Of a stretch of DNA of 64,000 nt, positions 25,101 to 32,286 are shown in pieces; position 1 is the stretch's first letter; every line of letters begins with the position of its first letter. Below the pieces are notes generated by a model that did not search any database, was not told the origin of the DNA, and saw only the letters and a program-made list of their open reading frames with translations. Location of the stretch: assembly GCF_035987325.1 (NCBI RefSeq), contig NZ_CP108488.1, forward strand, positions 7,564,001 through 7,628,000. Direction: 5' to 3'. The DNA comes from Streptomyces sp. NBC_01244 (GTDB lineage Bacteria; Actinomycetota; Actinomycetes; Streptomycetales; Streptomycetaceae). Both the position numbers and the translations under genes were made by a program.

Positions 25101-26871
25101 GAAGCAGGCCGTCGCCGAGGCGGTACGCGCACTGCCCGGCGCCCCCTCGGACAGCCCGTCCACACTGACGCTGCTCCGCGCCCTCGGCGCGGTCCTGGTC
25201 CGCGCCGACCTCGACCAGGCGCTCGCCTCGGCCCGGCTGGGCACCAGCCCCTGGCAGGCCGAGGCCGCCGCACTGCGGGAGGCCTTCGCCGCACCGCGGT
25301 CCGCTGAGGCCACTGCATCGGCTGCGACGGCACCCAACACGGCATCCAACACGGCATCCACCGCGGTAGGCACTACGTCGGCTGAGGCCGAGGCCGAGGC
25401 GTGGCGGGCCGTGCTCGATGCCGCGGTGCGCACACCGGGCTCCCTGGAGGAATTCCGCCGACGCGACCGCCCTGGCCGGGAGGGCGAAGGCACCGTCCCA
25501 GCCGTCCCAGGCTCCCGGGTCCGCCTGACCGCGCTGATCGAGGTGTACCCCTCGGCCGGCTCCGAGGTCCGCGCCGCCCTCATCGACTGGATGACGGACC
25601 TCCAGCCCCTCGACGCACCACCCTGGACCCTCACCGAAACCGCCCACGCGCCGGCGCCGGTGCCGCGGCCGAGGACCGTGCGGATCGACGACCTCGACCA
25701 GCCCCGCTCGACCGCACTGCGGGACCGCCTGCTGGCCATGCTGAGGGCACCCGATCAGGAACGCCGCCACACCGCGGCCCTCGCGCTCCTGGAATGGCCC
25801 GAGCCCGAGTGCGGGGTTCCCGTGCTCCGAGCGTTTCTGCGAGGCCGCATCGACGTACCCGTCAGCGTCGACCTGGCCCGCGCACTGAGCGCCGTCGACG
25901 CGAGGGAACTCCGCGCGGACGACATCCTGCACGACAGGGTCGCCCACGTGGCGAGCCTGCTCGACCCGTGGGACCTGGAACCACTGGTCCCGCTGCTGCT
26001 GGAATGGTGGGAACACGACGCGCCGACCGGCAGCTCCGCCGTCGGGCAGGCCCTGCACCGGGTCCCCGCCGACGTACTGGCGCAGCGCCTCGGCGATCGC
26101 CTCGGCGCCGGCACCTGGGGGTTGCTCGACCTGCTGGGCGGGCGTTCCCTGCTGCGGACCCCCGCGCTGACGCGGGTCTGCCGCCGGCTGCGCGCCGAAG
26201 GACGCGACGACCTCGCGGACGGCCTGCTCCTCGTGGAAGGTCCGCTGCGCCGCCCGGACACCGTGGAGCAGGATGCCGCCGCGCTGGCCGCGCTCCGCGA
26301 CCGCGCCCCGACAGCGTCGACGGGAGCGTCACACCCCCTGTCCCGGCGGGAGCTGTTGGACCTGGCCCGGACCGGCGACCCGGTGCGGATCCGCCAGGCA
26401 CTCACGCGACTGGCCGAGGGGCACACCGGCCCGGAGGCCGACCGGGACCCCGGACTGCGGGACCTGATCGGCGAGTTGCTGCGTCATCCCAAGCCGAAGG
26501 TCCGCCTGCACGCCCACCGCACCTCGCGGGCCATGCTGGACCGGCAGACCCACCTGCACCACACGTCGGTCCTGCTGGACGACCCCCAGCCGGACCTGGT
26601 GCGCACGGCGATCCGTACGCTCTGCCGCGCGACCTGGGCCCCCGCGATTCCCACGGTGACGGGACTGCTGGAGCACCCGCACGCCGTCGTCCGCAGGGCC
26701 GCGGCCGAGGGACTCGTCTCCATGGGCACGTCGGCGATCCCGGCACTCAAAGACGCCACCGTCCACGCCCGCCCCGACAAGCGGTCCCTCTACGCGGAGA
26801 TCCTCGAACGGGTCACACCCCACCAGGCCCACGACGGCCCGGCCACGGCCAAGGCCGGCCGACACCGGTGA
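22114..26871 (+). CDS. Giant HEAT-repeat-like protein (1585 aa), function unknown
   Basis: The protein is almost wholly alpha-helical, with Leu/Ala-rich helix pairs spaced about 30-45 residues apart. Clear HEAT-like units include HRDRHVRKHVIALLARDA (about residue 680), HPNMNIKKTAAAVLAGAG (about 740), HPKPKVRLHAHRTSRAML (about 1459), DDPQPDLVRTAIRTLCRA (1489) and HPHAVVRRAAAEGLVSMG (about 1521). A low-complexity Ala/Thr/Asn linker near 1067-1095 (DNA repeat ACGGCATCCAAC) divides it. No enzyme motif, signal peptide or membrane segment is seen. Such solenoids are normally protein-binding scaffolds in the cytosol. It is a single-gene unit with its own promoter and terminator. Confidence 0.8.
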   Translation: MTIPADKSLLDAVRRADVGHLAGRLDARLCPPAVFGLLVRHEDPRVRYLGLTLLAERVASGRTGDEQEMAELAGLLPVAVPRAPEEALVLARLHERLGPYLRESGRPSWRTAGLPVRVRIAWLRAELLNDPAVLRKEPPGELLHQAVRETTAASAHRPGQLVQELVDSGDPVFQADALRLARQALHAGLLAPVLVRAHVLSLLGSGSADVAAAALGELAQPWAALDPLPPGRLASFLAAESVTTRPGAADAALEAAVHHGHRDLLWQVIDDPGLPPRLRRRAMELLGELADRGDIGALTAVAARDPLLFGGPAVTCLRGLHRRGHFPDGPHVPSLIGLALADHTIPPHELATILFTCRQEMLRVLVDAPAVDPNWPRRLALLVALAGQGAGELAIGDAITRVLPSAPVPGPFLDAIRAVRHADAEDAVIALLPAAPAAALDALEAIGGPRTEAALREGLGLAAEQAQQGAGEIAPHLRAVRNRALEVLWHLTDDPSRRRALLVRLDPTDLPVRIAADLGGPDERELALLSSHLDPDQPVAALCRLAAHGGAGTLPVIADLLLRVVAELAASGEPGGTVPRPDGGQPAGEPVVPQEVLDAVHDLGRRLHERGRIRPSCLLDARTAQEAGHALLATMALDLLERPGLSSGEQAILLELLLRAPYVGTRARAHRLLRHRDRHVRKHVIALLARDATGDDAQALSATLIALTAAQDVQTIRQALLALGHARARWASGAIAACLAHPNMNIKKTAAAVLAGAGTPAAVPALLLGLGRHVNPGLRGTLVEALRAILGDAYRATVLAAAEHTDDGRARALLLEGLDRTLPARSVLALDDQASRVAPALLALVAAGRVRLASGTVEDLSTAMARHGITTPAVPRSAVGTGADPDVDSLDERGWHTPVALRLAARPELPHPTRLRVLRPLLADWLRLAATEPAGRARVLRLTLRLCPAPWTPGELTAFARSTAVLLDGLAGAATEDRHALLAVLEAIAPTLPAVEKQAVAEAVRALPGAPSDSPSTLTLLRALGAVLVRADLDQALASARLGTSPWQAEAAALREAFAAPRSAEATASAATAPNTASNTASTAVGTTSAEAEAEAWRAVLDAAVRTPGSLEEFRRRDRPGREGEGTVPAVPGSRVRLTALIEVYPSAGSEVRAALIDWMTDLQPLDAPPWTLTETAHAPAPVPRPRTVRIDDLDQPRSTALRDRLLAMLRAPDQERRHTAALALLEWPEPECGVPVLRAFLRGRIDVPVSVDLARALSAVDARELRADDILHDRVAHVASLLDPWDLEPLVPLLLEWWEHDAPTGSSAVGQALHRVPADVLAQRLGDRLGAGTWGLLDLLGGRSLLRTPALTRVCRRLRAEGRDDLADGLLLVEGPLRRPDTVEQDAAALAALRDRAPTASTGASHPLSRRELLDLARTGDPVRIRQALTRLAEGHTGPEADRDPGLRDLIGELLRHPKPKVRLHAHRTSRAMLDRQTHLHHTSVLLDDPQPDLVRTAIRTLCRATWAPAIPTVTGLLEHPHAVVRRAAAEGLVSMGTSAIPALKDATVHARPDKRSLYAEILERVTPHQAHDGPATAKAGRHR

Positions 26872-26888
26872 AGGCAGGAGGAGGGTAC

Positions 26889-26911
26889 GGGCCCCGGTGA
26901 TGCCGGGGCCC
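26889..26911 (+). terminator. Terminator of the HEAT-repeat gene
   Basis: GGGCCCCGG (26889-26897) and CCGGGGCCC (26903-26911) form a perfect 9-bp stem with loop TGATG, 17 bases after the stop codon. Confidence 0.75.
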
Positions 26912-27137
26912 GGCGGACCTCGAAGCCGCCAGCACGGAGTCCTGCGACGCGACCCTGCTGATCACGTGGGTGAGCGTGCGCGGCGAGCGTGTTGCCCATC
27001 TCCCGTGAGGAGGGCGCGTTCCAGCGGGTCCCGGTCCGCTGGCGCTCACGCCATTCCCGGTCGGGCTCCAGTCACTGACGGCTGTGCAGGACCTGGTCGC
27101 AGGCGGCGAAGCCCGTGATGGCCTTTCCGTTCCGGCC

Positions 27138-28523
27138 TCACTCGCCCCTGGTCCAGGCCAGGAAGCGGCTGAACAGGCCGCCCTTGGGCTGCGGCGCGGC
27201 GCCGGCGTTCGTGCGCGAGGGACCGGCGTTGGCGGGTGCGGCGGCCGCCTGCTGCTGGGGCATCCGACCCGCGTTCGATCCGGCCGGCGCGGCCGACCCG
27301 GCCGCCTGGGGAACGGTCCTCGGGGTGAAGCGGATAGGAAGGGTGACCAGCGAGCGGCTCCACGGATTGGGCGCCCAGGTGAGCGACTTGAACGGGACGC
27401 GCAGCTCGACGTCGTGGAGCTGGTTGAGCAGCGTCTCCACGGCGGTCACGGCCATCATGAAGGCCGGGTCCTTGGCGGGGCAGGCGTGCGGGCCCGCTCC
27501 GAACGCCAAGTGCGCCTTGGCGCTGAGCTGTTCGCGGTGCTCCGTCAGCTTCGGGTCGGTGTTGGCCGCGGCGAACGAGACGAGGACCGGGTCGTTGGCG
27601 CGGACCACCCTGTCGCCGATCTCCACGTCGTGCGTCGGGTAGTGGGCGGCGTAGTTGGCGATCGGCGCGAAGTTCCAGAGCGTCTGGGAGACCGCGTCCT
27701 CGACCGGAAGGCCGGCCTGCCAGTCCTCGCCGAGGTACAGGGCGCTGCTGGTGCCGATGGCCGCGGCCAGCGGCGCGGTCCCACCGGAGAGCAGGGTGAC
27801 CAGCTGGTGCAGCACCTCCTCGTCGCTCAGCTGGGCCGAGTGCTCCATCAGACGCGTCGTCAGGTCGTCCGTCGGGCGCCGCCGCTTGAGGGCGATCAGC
27901 TCGGAGAGCGCCCCGCCGAGCACCTCGTCGGCACCGGGCTTCCCCTCGAAGAGGCCGCTGATGCCGGCGATCACGCGGTCGCCGATCTCCGGCGGGCAGC
28001 CGAACAGGTCGCTGAAGACCAGCAGGGGCAGCGGCTGGGCGTACTCGGCCATCAGCTCCGCCTGGCCGCGGATGTCGGTACTGAACTGACTGATCAGGTA
28101 GTTGGCGGACTGCTGTGTCTGCCTGATGAGCTGGTGCTCGTTGACCGTGGCGAGGCTGTCGGTGACGGCCCGCCGCAGTCGGGCATGTGCCGCACCGTCG
28201 CTCATGAGCGCGTTGGGGCGGTATCCCATCATGGGCAGCGCCGGGCTGTCGGCCGGTACGCGGCCTTCACCCAGTGCGTTCCAGCGGCGGGAGTCGCGTA
28301 CGAAGGAAGCGGGGTTCTGCAGGACGTACAGAGCGGCGTCGTAGCTCGTGACGAGCTCGACCTGGACGTCGGGGGCGATGTCCACGGGCGCGCTGGGACC
28401 GTAGTGGCGCAGCTGCGCGTAGTGGCCTTCGGGGTCGGCCCCGAAGGCGGAGCCGTACATCTGGACGTTCCCGTGCGCGGGGCAGCCGGGGGGTATCTCC
28501 TGCGGGTCATGTGGCTGTTGCAT
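27138..28523 (-). CDS. cvnE: Conservon cytochrome P450 (CvnE-type, CYP157-like) lacking ExxR
   Basis: The product is 461 residues. The heme-thiolate loop is FGAGPHACPAKDPAF with Cys348, and the I-helix region reads LLSGGTAPLAAAIG. Where the K-helix ExxR motif should stand, the sequence is SQTLW (279-283). CYP157-family P450s of Streptomyces conservons are known to lack ExxR (for example EQSLW), so this fits that family. The Pro/Ala-rich C-terminus after residue about 410 is an unusual tail. It is the last gene of the cvn operon, ten bases after cvnD, with AGGAGCGCAGGA before the ATG. The substrate is unknown. Confidence 0.85.
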   Translation of the reverse strand: MQQPHDPQEIPPGCPAHGNVQMYGSAFGADPEGHYAQLRHYGPSAPVDIAPDVQVELVTSYDAALYVLQNPASFVRDSRRWNALGEGRVPADSPALPMMGYRPNALMSDGAAHARLRRAVTDSLATVNEHQLIRQTQQSANYLISQFSTDIRGQAELMAEYAQPLPLLVFSDLFGCPPEIGDRVIAGISGLFEGKPGADEVLGGALSELIALKRRRPTDDLTTRLMEHSAQLSDEEVLHQLVTLLSGGTAPLAAAIGTSSALYLGEDWQAGLPVEDAVSQTLWNFAPIANYAAHYPTHDVEIGDRVVRANDPVLVSFAAANTDPKLTEHREQLSAKAHLAFGAGPHACPAKDPAFMMAVTAVETLLNQLHDVELRVPFKSLTWAPNPWSRSLVTLPIRFTPRTVPQAAGSAAPAGSNAGRMPQQQAAAAPANAGPSRTNAGAAPQPKGGLFSRFLAWTRGE

Positions 28524-28533
28524 TCCTGCGCTC

Positions 28534-29094
28534 CTAGCCGAGTTGGGACATGAGGTGTTTCACGAGGGTGATGAGGGCTCGCGCGGAGGAGTTCTCGTCC
28601 CGTACGTCGCACTCCACGACGGGGGTCTCGGCGGTGAGGTTCAGGGCCTCGTGCACCTCGTCGAGCGGGTAGTGCGTGGTGCCCTCGAAGTGGTTCACGG
28701 CGATGGCGTACGTCAGGCCGAAACGCTCGACGAGGTCCAGGACGGGGAAGGACTCGTGCAGGCGCTCGGGATCGACGAGCACCAGCGCGCCCAGCGCGCC
28801 CCGCGAGAGCTCCTCCCACATCTCCTTGAAGCGCTCCTGGCCGGGCGTTCCGAAGAGGTAGAGCACCAGGGTGTCGCTCAGGGTGAGCCGGCCGAAGTCC
28901 ATGGCGACGGTGGTGGTCTTCTTGTCGGGCGTGCCCGACAGGTCATCGAAGCCCACACTGGCCTCGGTGATCTCTTCCTCGGTCCGTAGGGGCTCGATCT
29001 CGGAGAGACTGCCGATGCAGGTGGTCTTGCCGACCCCGAAGTGACCCACTATGAGGATCTTCACCGCGTGGGAGACGTCTGGATCCAGGTACAC
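28534..29094 (-). CDS. cvnD: Conservon small GTPase (CvnD-type)
   Basis: The product is 186 residues with a Ras-like G domain. G1 is GHFGVGKT (17-24), G3 is LFGTPGQERF and the G4 position reads AVNHFEG instead of NKxD, a variation usual for conservon GTPases. The start is GTG at 29094, with GGAG nine bases upstream, and it lies four bases after the cvnC stop. In conservons this GTPase works with the roadblock and sensor proteins in a membrane-associated, G-protein-like signalling complex. Confidence 0.9.
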   Translation of the reverse strand: MYLDPDVSHAVKILIVGHFGVGKTTCIGSLSEIEPLRTEEEITEASVGFDDLSGTPDKKTTTVAMDFGRLTLSDTLVLYLFGTPGQERFKEMWEELSRGALGALVLVDPERLHESFPVLDLVERFGLTYAIAVNHFEGTTHYPLDEVHEALNLTAETPVVECDVRDENSSARALITLVKHLMSQLG

Positions 29095-29098
29095 GCGT

Positions 29099-29491
29099 TT
29101 ACGCTCCGAATCGATTCTTCAGGCCCTCGAGCACGGCGCTGACCAGTTCTCTGTCGACACGTTCGGCGCGCGGTATCGGTGTCCTCGCGAGGATGAGACC
29201 GTCATCCTCCAACTGCGCCAGCAGGATGCGGACGATGCCCAGGGGCAGGTGCGTGTGCCCTGCAACCTCGGCCACGGACAGGAAGCCGTCCGCGACGAGC
29301 TCCATGACCCGCCCCGCTTCCGGAGACAGCGTGCGCGCCGCGGCCCGTCCGTTCTCCACCGCCGCCGTCACGAGCGTCGTGTGCTCGTACTCGTGCTCCG
29401 GGGGCAGCGCACGTCCGTTCGTGATCACGAAGAGGGGGACTAACGGAGAGGTCAGTTCCAGCTCTTCGTCCTGTTCGAACCCATCAGACAC
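29099..29491 (-). CDS. cvnC: Conservon DUF742 protein (CvnC-type)
   Basis: The product is 130 residues. The DUF742 pattern is present: an N-terminal Val-Pro-Leu-Phe-Val-Ile segment (SPLVPLFVITNGRA), then a winged-helix-like part (MELVADGFLSVAEVAGHTHL, GIVRILLAQLEDDGLILART). The GTG at 29491 is the start and overlaps the cvnB stop by eight bases. It sits at the fixed position between roadblock and GTPase genes found in conservons. Confidence 0.9.
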   Translation of the reverse strand: MSDGFEQDEELELTSPLVPLFVITNGRALPPEHEYEHTTLVTAAVENGRAAARTLSPEAGRVMELVADGFLSVAEVAGHTHLPLGIVRILLAQLEDDGLILARTPIPRAERVDRELVSAVLEGLKNRFGA

Positions 29492-30332
29492 GGCCTGTCC
29501 CCTTCCCCGTCGTCGCCGTCGCCGTCGCGGCCAGTCTGGGAACCACCTCGTGCAGACGCGTCGTGAACTGTTCTATGTCGCAGTCGTGTTCGGCGGCGGC
29601 GGCCAGGAAGGCATCGGGTCCGGCCGCCATCAGGAAGATCCAGCCGTGCTGGAACTCGATGACCGTCTGACGCCATTGCGCGTCCTCTACGGCCCCGGCG
29701 AACTGGGAGGTGACCCGGCTGTAGGCGTGGATGCCCGTCATGGCCGCCGAGATCGTGTCCGCGAGGTCGCGGCTCATCCCGTCGGTCGCCCCGCGGGGAA
29801 GGCCGTCCGATCCCAGCAGCACGGCGTGCCGGGCGCCCTTGACCTCGGACATCACCCGGTCGAGCTCGCCGAGGACGAATCCCGCGTCACCGGCGCTCTG
29901 CTGCCGGGGGGAGCTGCCGCGCGGGCCGCCGGCGTCCTCGGTGCTCACCCGCGGGGGAGACGTGAGGTTGTTGCCCAGCCGGGCGACGAGGCGGTGCATG
30001 CGGAAGGAGATCTGCTGCATGTCCACATCGGGCGCCGCCGCCGCGGCGAGGTAGGAGCCCTGCCCCGCCCCGATCAGGAAGCTCCAGCCGTGCGAGAACT
30101 CGATGATGGTCTGGTTCCACTGCCGGTCCTCCTCCGGCCCGGCGAAGTGCGCCGTCGCCCTGCTGAGCGACTGCATCCCGGCCATGGCCGCGGAGATGGT
30201 GCGTACGTCCTTCTCTGCCAGGCCTTCGGTCGCGCCGCGAGGAAGGCCGTCGGCGGAGAGCAGGACGGCGTGCCGTGCACGGGGCACGTTCTGCACGATG
30301 TCCTCGAGCATCCACGAGAGGTCTGCGGTCAT
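29484..30332 (-). CDS. cvnB: Tandem double roadblock/LC7 protein (CvnB-type, duplicated)
   Basis: The product is 282 residues. Two homologous roadblock/LC7 domains stand in one chain: residues about 1-120 (ARHAVLLSADGLPRGATEGL … SRATAHFAGPEEDRQWNQT) and about 148-270 (ARHAVLLGSDGLPRGATDGM … SRVTSQFAGAVEDAQWRQT), joined by a Ser/Gly/Pro-rich linker. Usual CvnB proteins have one domain of about 130-140 residues. The start overlaps the cvnA stop (ATGA). Roadblock proteins dimerise and regulate small GTPases, so this chain could form a built-in pseudo-dimer. Confidence 0.9.
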   Translation of the reverse strand: MTADLSWMLEDIVQNVPRARHAVLLSADGLPRGATEGLAEKDVRTISAAMAGMQSLSRATAHFAGPEEDRQWNQTIIEFSHGWSFLIGAGQGSYLAAAAAPDVDMQQISFRMHRLVARLGNNLTSPPRVSTEDAGGPRGSSPRQQSAGDAGFVLGELDRVMSEVKGARHAVLLGSDGLPRGATDGMSRDLADTISAAMTGIHAYSRVTSQFAGAVEDAQWRQTVIEFQHGWIFLMAAGPDAFLAAAAEHDCDIEQFTTRLHEVVPRLAATATATTGKGTGRV

Positions 30333-31549
30333 GCCTCTTCGGGCCCTTCGAACGAGGTGGCGTCAAGGTTGCGGCCGGAGAGAGTGCCGCGCTGGAAGGC
30401 GCCCAGGCTGCGCCCGGAAGCGCGGCCCGTTTCCCCCGAGGTCCGCGGCGCCGGTGCGGCGGCGTCCGGATCGGGAACACTCGCGATGGGCGCCTGGCGT
30501 GCGCCGCGCTTGGGCAGGCCGTGCATGGTGCGCGCCGTCGCGCTCAGGGGCGTCGTGCTCTGGGGCGTCGCGCCCTGCGGCGGCCGGCTCTCGGCGGTGC
30601 GCCGGATCTCGCTGACCGGAGCCTCCTGGACGGGCGGTATCTCCTCCATGGTCCACAGCTCCTCGGGCAAGAGGACGACGGCCCTGACGCCGCCGTACCG
30701 GGAGACTCCGGTGACGTCGACCTTGAATCCGTGCTGGCGCGCGATCAGGCCGATGACCGGGAAGCCGAACTTCGGCTGGGTCCCGAGCTGCGACAGGCGG
30801 GGGGCGATTTCCCCGGAGAGCAGCGCGGTCGCCCGCTGACGCTCTTCGTCGTTCATGCTGACACCGGCGTCGTCGATGACGATGCACAGGTTGTTCTGGA
30901 CGCGCTGGAACGTCACCTCGATCGGCGCGTCGTGCTGCGAGAAACTGGCGGCGTTGTCGAGCAGCTCCGCGACGGCGAGGGCCACGGGCGCGACCGCCGA
31001 CGCCTTCAGGGCGAGACTGGTCTGCTGCATGATGGCGACCCGGTGGAAGTTGCGGATCTGGCCCTGGGCACTGCGCACCACGTCGTAGACGCTGGCGGGC
31101 CTGTTGCGACGACCGAGCGGCGCACCGCACATGACGGCGATGCCCTGAGCCTTGCGCGCCATCTGGGCGTTGGCGTGGTTCACGTCCAACAGGTCGCTGA
31201 GGACGGTGTGTCCGCCGTACTTGCGCTGGATCCCGTCCAGGAGCGTGGTCTGTTCGGCCGCGAGGCTCTGGAGGAGGCTGGCGGCGCCCTTGAGGACCGC
31301 CTTGGTGTTCTCCTCCGCCGCCTCCTTCGCCGCGCGGAGCGTGGCGTCCTGCTCGCTGCGGAATCTCTGCAGCTCGGCGTGCGACGCGTGCAGGTAGCTG
31401 TCCGCCGTGAGCAGCTGGTGCTTCAGCTCGGCCTCGGTGTGCTCCTTCTTCGCCCCCAGCGCTCTGTTGCGGGCGACGAGTGCCACGACCGCGGCAACGG
31501 CTATCGCCGCCACCGCAACCAGGCACCACACAAGTGCGTCTCGATTCAT
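30329..31549 (-). CDS. cvnA: Conservon sensor-like ATPase (CvnA-type)
   Basis: The product is about 406 residues. The ATG at 31549 (MNRDALVWCLVAV) is chosen because AAAGG lies eight to twelve bases upstream; a longer in-frame extension has no ribosome site. One N-terminal transmembrane helix (CLVAVAAIAVAAVVALVA) is followed by a coiled-coil (about 30-110) and a GHKL-type ATPase domain with the N box ELLDNAASFS and DDAGVSM, then GFPVIGLIARQHGFKV. There is no phosphoacceptor-His domain, as expected for CvnA. A long Pro/Ala/Arg tail ends the protein. It heads the five-gene conservon. Confidence 0.9.
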   Translation of the reverse strand: MNRDALVWCLVAVAAIAVAAVVALVARNRALGAKKEHTEAELKHQLLTADSYLHASHAELQRFRSEQDATLRAAKEAAEENTKAVLKGAASLLQSLAAEQTTLLDGIQRKYGGHTVLSDLLDVNHANAQMARKAQGIAVMCGAPLGRRNRPASVYDVVRSAQGQIRNFHRVAIMQQTSLALKASAVAPVALAVAELLDNAASFSQHDAPIEVTFQRVQNNLCIVIDDAGVSMNDEERQRATALLSGEIAPRLSQLGTQPKFGFPVIGLIARQHGFKVDVTGVSRYGGVRAVVLLPEELWTMEEIPPVQEAPVSEIRRTAESRPPQGATPQSTTPLSATARTMHGLPKRGARQAPIASVPDPDAAAPAPRTSGETGRASGRSLGAFQRGTLSGRNLDATSFEGPEEA

Positions 31550-31672
31550 GGAAACCTTTCCCGGCGCGTGCCATGCGGACGGCTGCAGATACACCTCGCG
31601 AGGCCCCGCAACACAGCTGATCGGCACGGTTCACCTGCTGTTACGCGGAGAGCATGCCGCCGATCCAAATCA

Positions 31673-31707
31673 GCATCTGTGTCGAAATGGAACAAGATCA
31701 CAGATGC
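31673..31707. promoter_or_regulatory. Inverted repeat GCATCTGTG-N17-CACAGATGC upstream of cvnA
   Basis: The arms 31673-31681 and 31699-31707 are perfect 9-base reverse complements in an AT-richer context, 124-158 bases upstream of the cvnA start. It could be a regulator site or a leader hairpin of the conservon transcript. Confidence 0.5.
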
Positions 31708-32120
31708 GGGGATGCTATCACCGGATCTTCGGCCCGCAGGACGCCCACTACAGCACCGCATCCGCCCAACCCGGCTGCCACGACGGCGGGTTGACATGGT
31801 CTTTCGATCCCCTGTATCCGGTGCCGGCCGCCCGTCCCGCAATCGATCTGTTAAGCAGTTCTTCACGAGAGCAGCGGTGATCTCTCACATCTATCCGACG
31901 TGCTGCCGGCCGAACCCCGGACGGGCGGGCCTCACCGGCAGGTTGCGGCGCCCGGTGCGTTGGTGCCGGGCGCGTACGGGGTATTGCCCCCATTTGTGGA
32001 CATCTCTCGAGGATCGGATCGGGGGATCCGGGATGAAGCAGCCGGTCGTCAACGCCGACTCTTACGGGCCTCCGGAAAGGGATGGACGTAAAGGGCGACC
32101 ATTTCGCCACCCATTCGCGC

Positions 32121-32152
32121 CAACCGGCCAACCGGCCGACTGGCCGACTGGC
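32121..32152. repeat. Tandem 8-base repeats (CAACCGGC x2, CGACTGGC x2)
   Basis: CAACCGGC occurs twice (32121-32136), directly followed by CGACTGGC twice (32137-32152). They are non-coding and about 135 bases beyond the stop of the leftward coiled-coil gene. No function is evident. Confidence 0.5.
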
Positions 32153-32286
32153 CGGTCTGTTCGGATGGTCGGCGGGTCCATGGCCGGGCGAGGCGCATGC
32201 GCGCGCCTACTCGGCGCTCGGGCATTCCGTCCTGGTGGCGTGATTTCGCTCTTTCTCCGGCCGCGGCCGTCCGGCTTCGGTTGGGG

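Larger units (their letters stand above)
31550..32286. other. 737-base intergenic region upstream of the conservon
   Basis: I see no credible gene here; the open frames have poor composition and no ribosome sites. It is less GC-rich than its surroundings near 31640-31900. It holds a perfect inverted repeat (31673-31707, listed separately), a plus-strand TTGACA at 31791 with no gene behind it, and four 8-base tandem units at 32121-32152. It contains the cvn promoter, which I could not place. Confidence 0.6.

Noticed and set aside
31791..31818. Plus-strand TTGACA with TGTATC 16 bases on, a possible promoter of a small RNA
   Set aside because: No gene, conserved RNA fold or terminator follows at a sensible distance; the -10 is weak. 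Only RNA data could support it.
31748..32131. A 127-codon minus-strand frame upstream of the conservon
   Set aside because: Pro/Arg-rich, no ribosome site, no hydrophobic or domain pattern, and it lies over the AT-richer control region.
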